Source of the DNA: Leptolyngbya sp. Cla-17
GTDB taxonomy: Bacteria; Cyanobacteriota; Cyanobacteriia; Leptolyngbyales; Leptolyngbyaceae
Reading direction: 5' to 3'
Assembly: GCF_016807185.1 (NCBI RefSeq)
Contig: NZ_JAEVYN010000001.1
Coordinates: 496,001 to 560,000, forward strand
Length of the DNA: 64,000 bases
Made by a program: the position numbers and the translations under genes. The notes below the pieces were generated by a model. That model had not been told where the DNA came from. It did not search any database and saw only the letters and a program-made list of their open reading frames with translations. This document shows, piece after piece, positions 63,259-64,000 of the stretch (positions are counted from its first letter, which is position 1; every line of letters begins with the position of its first letter).

Positions 63259-64000
63259 TTAACCGTTGTCCCTTTCCCCGTCCTCAACCGTCAACATTCG
63301 CTGCTCAATGCCTGCCCAAGTCTCCCGCGATACCCGCACTGCCGCTTCCTTGCACTGCACCATTAACAGATTGGCAGACAAATACTTTTCCAGAGATTCT
63401 GCTTCCTGCTTAGACAACTCCAGCCATTCCGGTTGCAGATGCAGCGCAGCACACCAGATTTGAACCAATTGCTTTACAAATTTTTGGTAGATTTCTTTAG
63501 ATGGACCACCTTCTGGAATTCGTGCTTTTAGTCCTTCCAAGCGATCTATTAAGCCTGTAAAGTCAACCTGCTTAAAGATTTTTATTCTTTCAAATTCGAG
63601 ACAGCGCAAGAGGGAGCAGGAGAGGGTGAGTGCGGGAGAAAGGTCGAGTCCCGGGGAAAGGTCAAAGTCAAGGGGAAGGGGAAGAGAGAGGTGCAAAGAA
63701 AGGGAGCGAGAGAGGGTAAGGGAGAGGAAGAGAGAAAAGGAGAGGTCGAGGGAAAGGGAAAAGAAGAGAGCTGCGACTCGTTTGGCAGCGGGTTTGTAGT
63801 CGCCTGGAGAGCCTGCGGTGGAACGATCTACCCAGTTCACCAATGCTTTCAGTTTCTCGGTGGTAAGCAGAGTCGGAGCTTTTGCCGCCATTGGTTCTAG
63901 CAACGAGTTGGCATTCCTAAGGCAACCTGCTACCAGCAAAAACACTTCTCGCCAGCGGTCATCCGTCAGGTGTTGCTCCACCAGTGCTTGCATCAAGTCT
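63259..64000 (-). CDS. C-terminal part of a probable NACHT-type NTPase
   Basis: The gene enters from the right edge and about 247 C-terminal residues are visible, with the frame open to the edge. The visible part begins LMQALVEQHLTDDRWREVFL and has KLKALVNWVDRSTAGSPGDY, KPAAKRVAALFF, then a 60-residue low-complexity stretch of alternating Leu/Ser/Asp (SLDLSFSLFLSLTLSRSLSL and on), then a helical end. This order is what I recall for the C-terminal region of cyanobacterial NACHT NTPases, in which an ALDLALDLD-like repeat sits in this position. Such proteins include anti-phage bNACHT members. The NTPase domain is outside the window, so activity cannot be judged. Confidence 0.7.
   Translation of the reverse strand, partial: DLMQALVEQHLTDDRWREVFLLVAGCLRNANSLLEPMAAKAPTLLTTEKLKALVNWVDRSTAGSPGDYKPAAKRVAALFFSLSLDLSFSLFLSLTLSRSLSLHLSLPLPLDFDLSPGLDLSPALTLSCSLLRCLEFERIKIFKQVDFTGLIDRLEGLKARIPEGGPSKEIYQKFVKQLVQIWCAALHLQPEWLELSKQEAESLEKYLSANLLMVQCKEAAVRVSRETWAGIEQRMLTVEDGERDNG
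63601..63775. repeat. Polypurine/polypyrimidine repeat tract
   Basis: The plus strand is overwhelmingly A and G for about 170 bases, with short G/A-rich motifs such as GAGAGG and GGGAAAGG. It encodes the Leu/Ser repeat of the NACHT-like protein on the minus strand (CTC, TCC and TTC codons). Confidence 0.85.

Overview
The window comes from a cyanobacterial chromosome. It carries phycobilisome core genes (apcABC), both photosystem I core genes (psaAB) and photosystem II genes (psbO, psbM, psbB, psbT), and the HIP1 palindrome GCGATCGC recurs throughout. A fraC-fraD-fraE operon and a hetZ homologue point to a filamentous species with septal cell-cell connections. Genus cannot be fixed from the sequence alone. 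GC content looks moderate, near 50 percent.

Layout. 1-4.6 kb: tail of a DUF4087 gene, then ubiX, an RNase R/II family gene and a phosphopantetheinyl transferase, all on the minus strand. 4.7-6.3 kb: apcA-apcB-apcC (minus). 6.77-7.76 kb: a complete IS982-type insertion sequence with a 6-bp target duplication, upstream of apcA. 7.8-13.7 kb: yraN, a lumenal pentapeptide protein, dnaG, a SigF-like sigma factor and psbO. 14-17.4 kb: a small unknown gene, psbM, a 2Fe-2S ferredoxin and psbB-psbT. 17.5-24 kb: argS, nadC and a CyaC-type hybrid kinase/adenylate cyclase (minus). 24.4-31.3 kb: nrdR, rpsA, a HAD phosphatase, metK, a decayed Uma2 gene, an MFS transporter and a DUF4333 lipoprotein (plus). 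31.2-36.1 kb: larC, a Sua5-type enzyme, hetZ and two small unknown genes. 36.2-40.8 kb: psaA-psaB. 41.6-49.7 kb: a large secreted Pro/Thr-rich protein, a divergent lysR/pirin pair with an LTTR-like operator, fraCDE and a fused double ArsA-type ATPase. 49.9-55.1 kb: an unknown sensory-like gene, a PAS histidine kinase, a two-domain CDC48-like AAA ATPase and a KDPG aldolase. 55.5-61.6 kb: a small DUF2382-like protein, a 1141-residue PRC-barrel/acidic-repeat/DUF2382 protein, ribD, a GmhB-type phosphatase and a cupin. 61.6-64 kb: an accessory zone with a decayed GlcG/HbpS-like fragment, a complete IS630-family element at a TA site, and the 3' end of a probable NACHT-type NTPase that runs off the window.

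Most of the window is ordinary core and photosynthesis content arranged as short operons, many closed by clear intrinsic terminators (after apcC, psbO, psbT/argS, rpsA, metK, hetZ, psaB). The less ordinary parts are the repeat-built acidic PRC/DUF2382 protein, the hairpin masking the transposase start in the IS982 element, the edge NACHT gene with its polypurine repeat tract, the sensor-kinase-AAA cluster, and the fraCDE locus. I saw no tRNA, rRNA or CRISPR array. I did not find a convincing wholly new multi-gene system; the acidic repeat protein with its small partner is the closest candidate.
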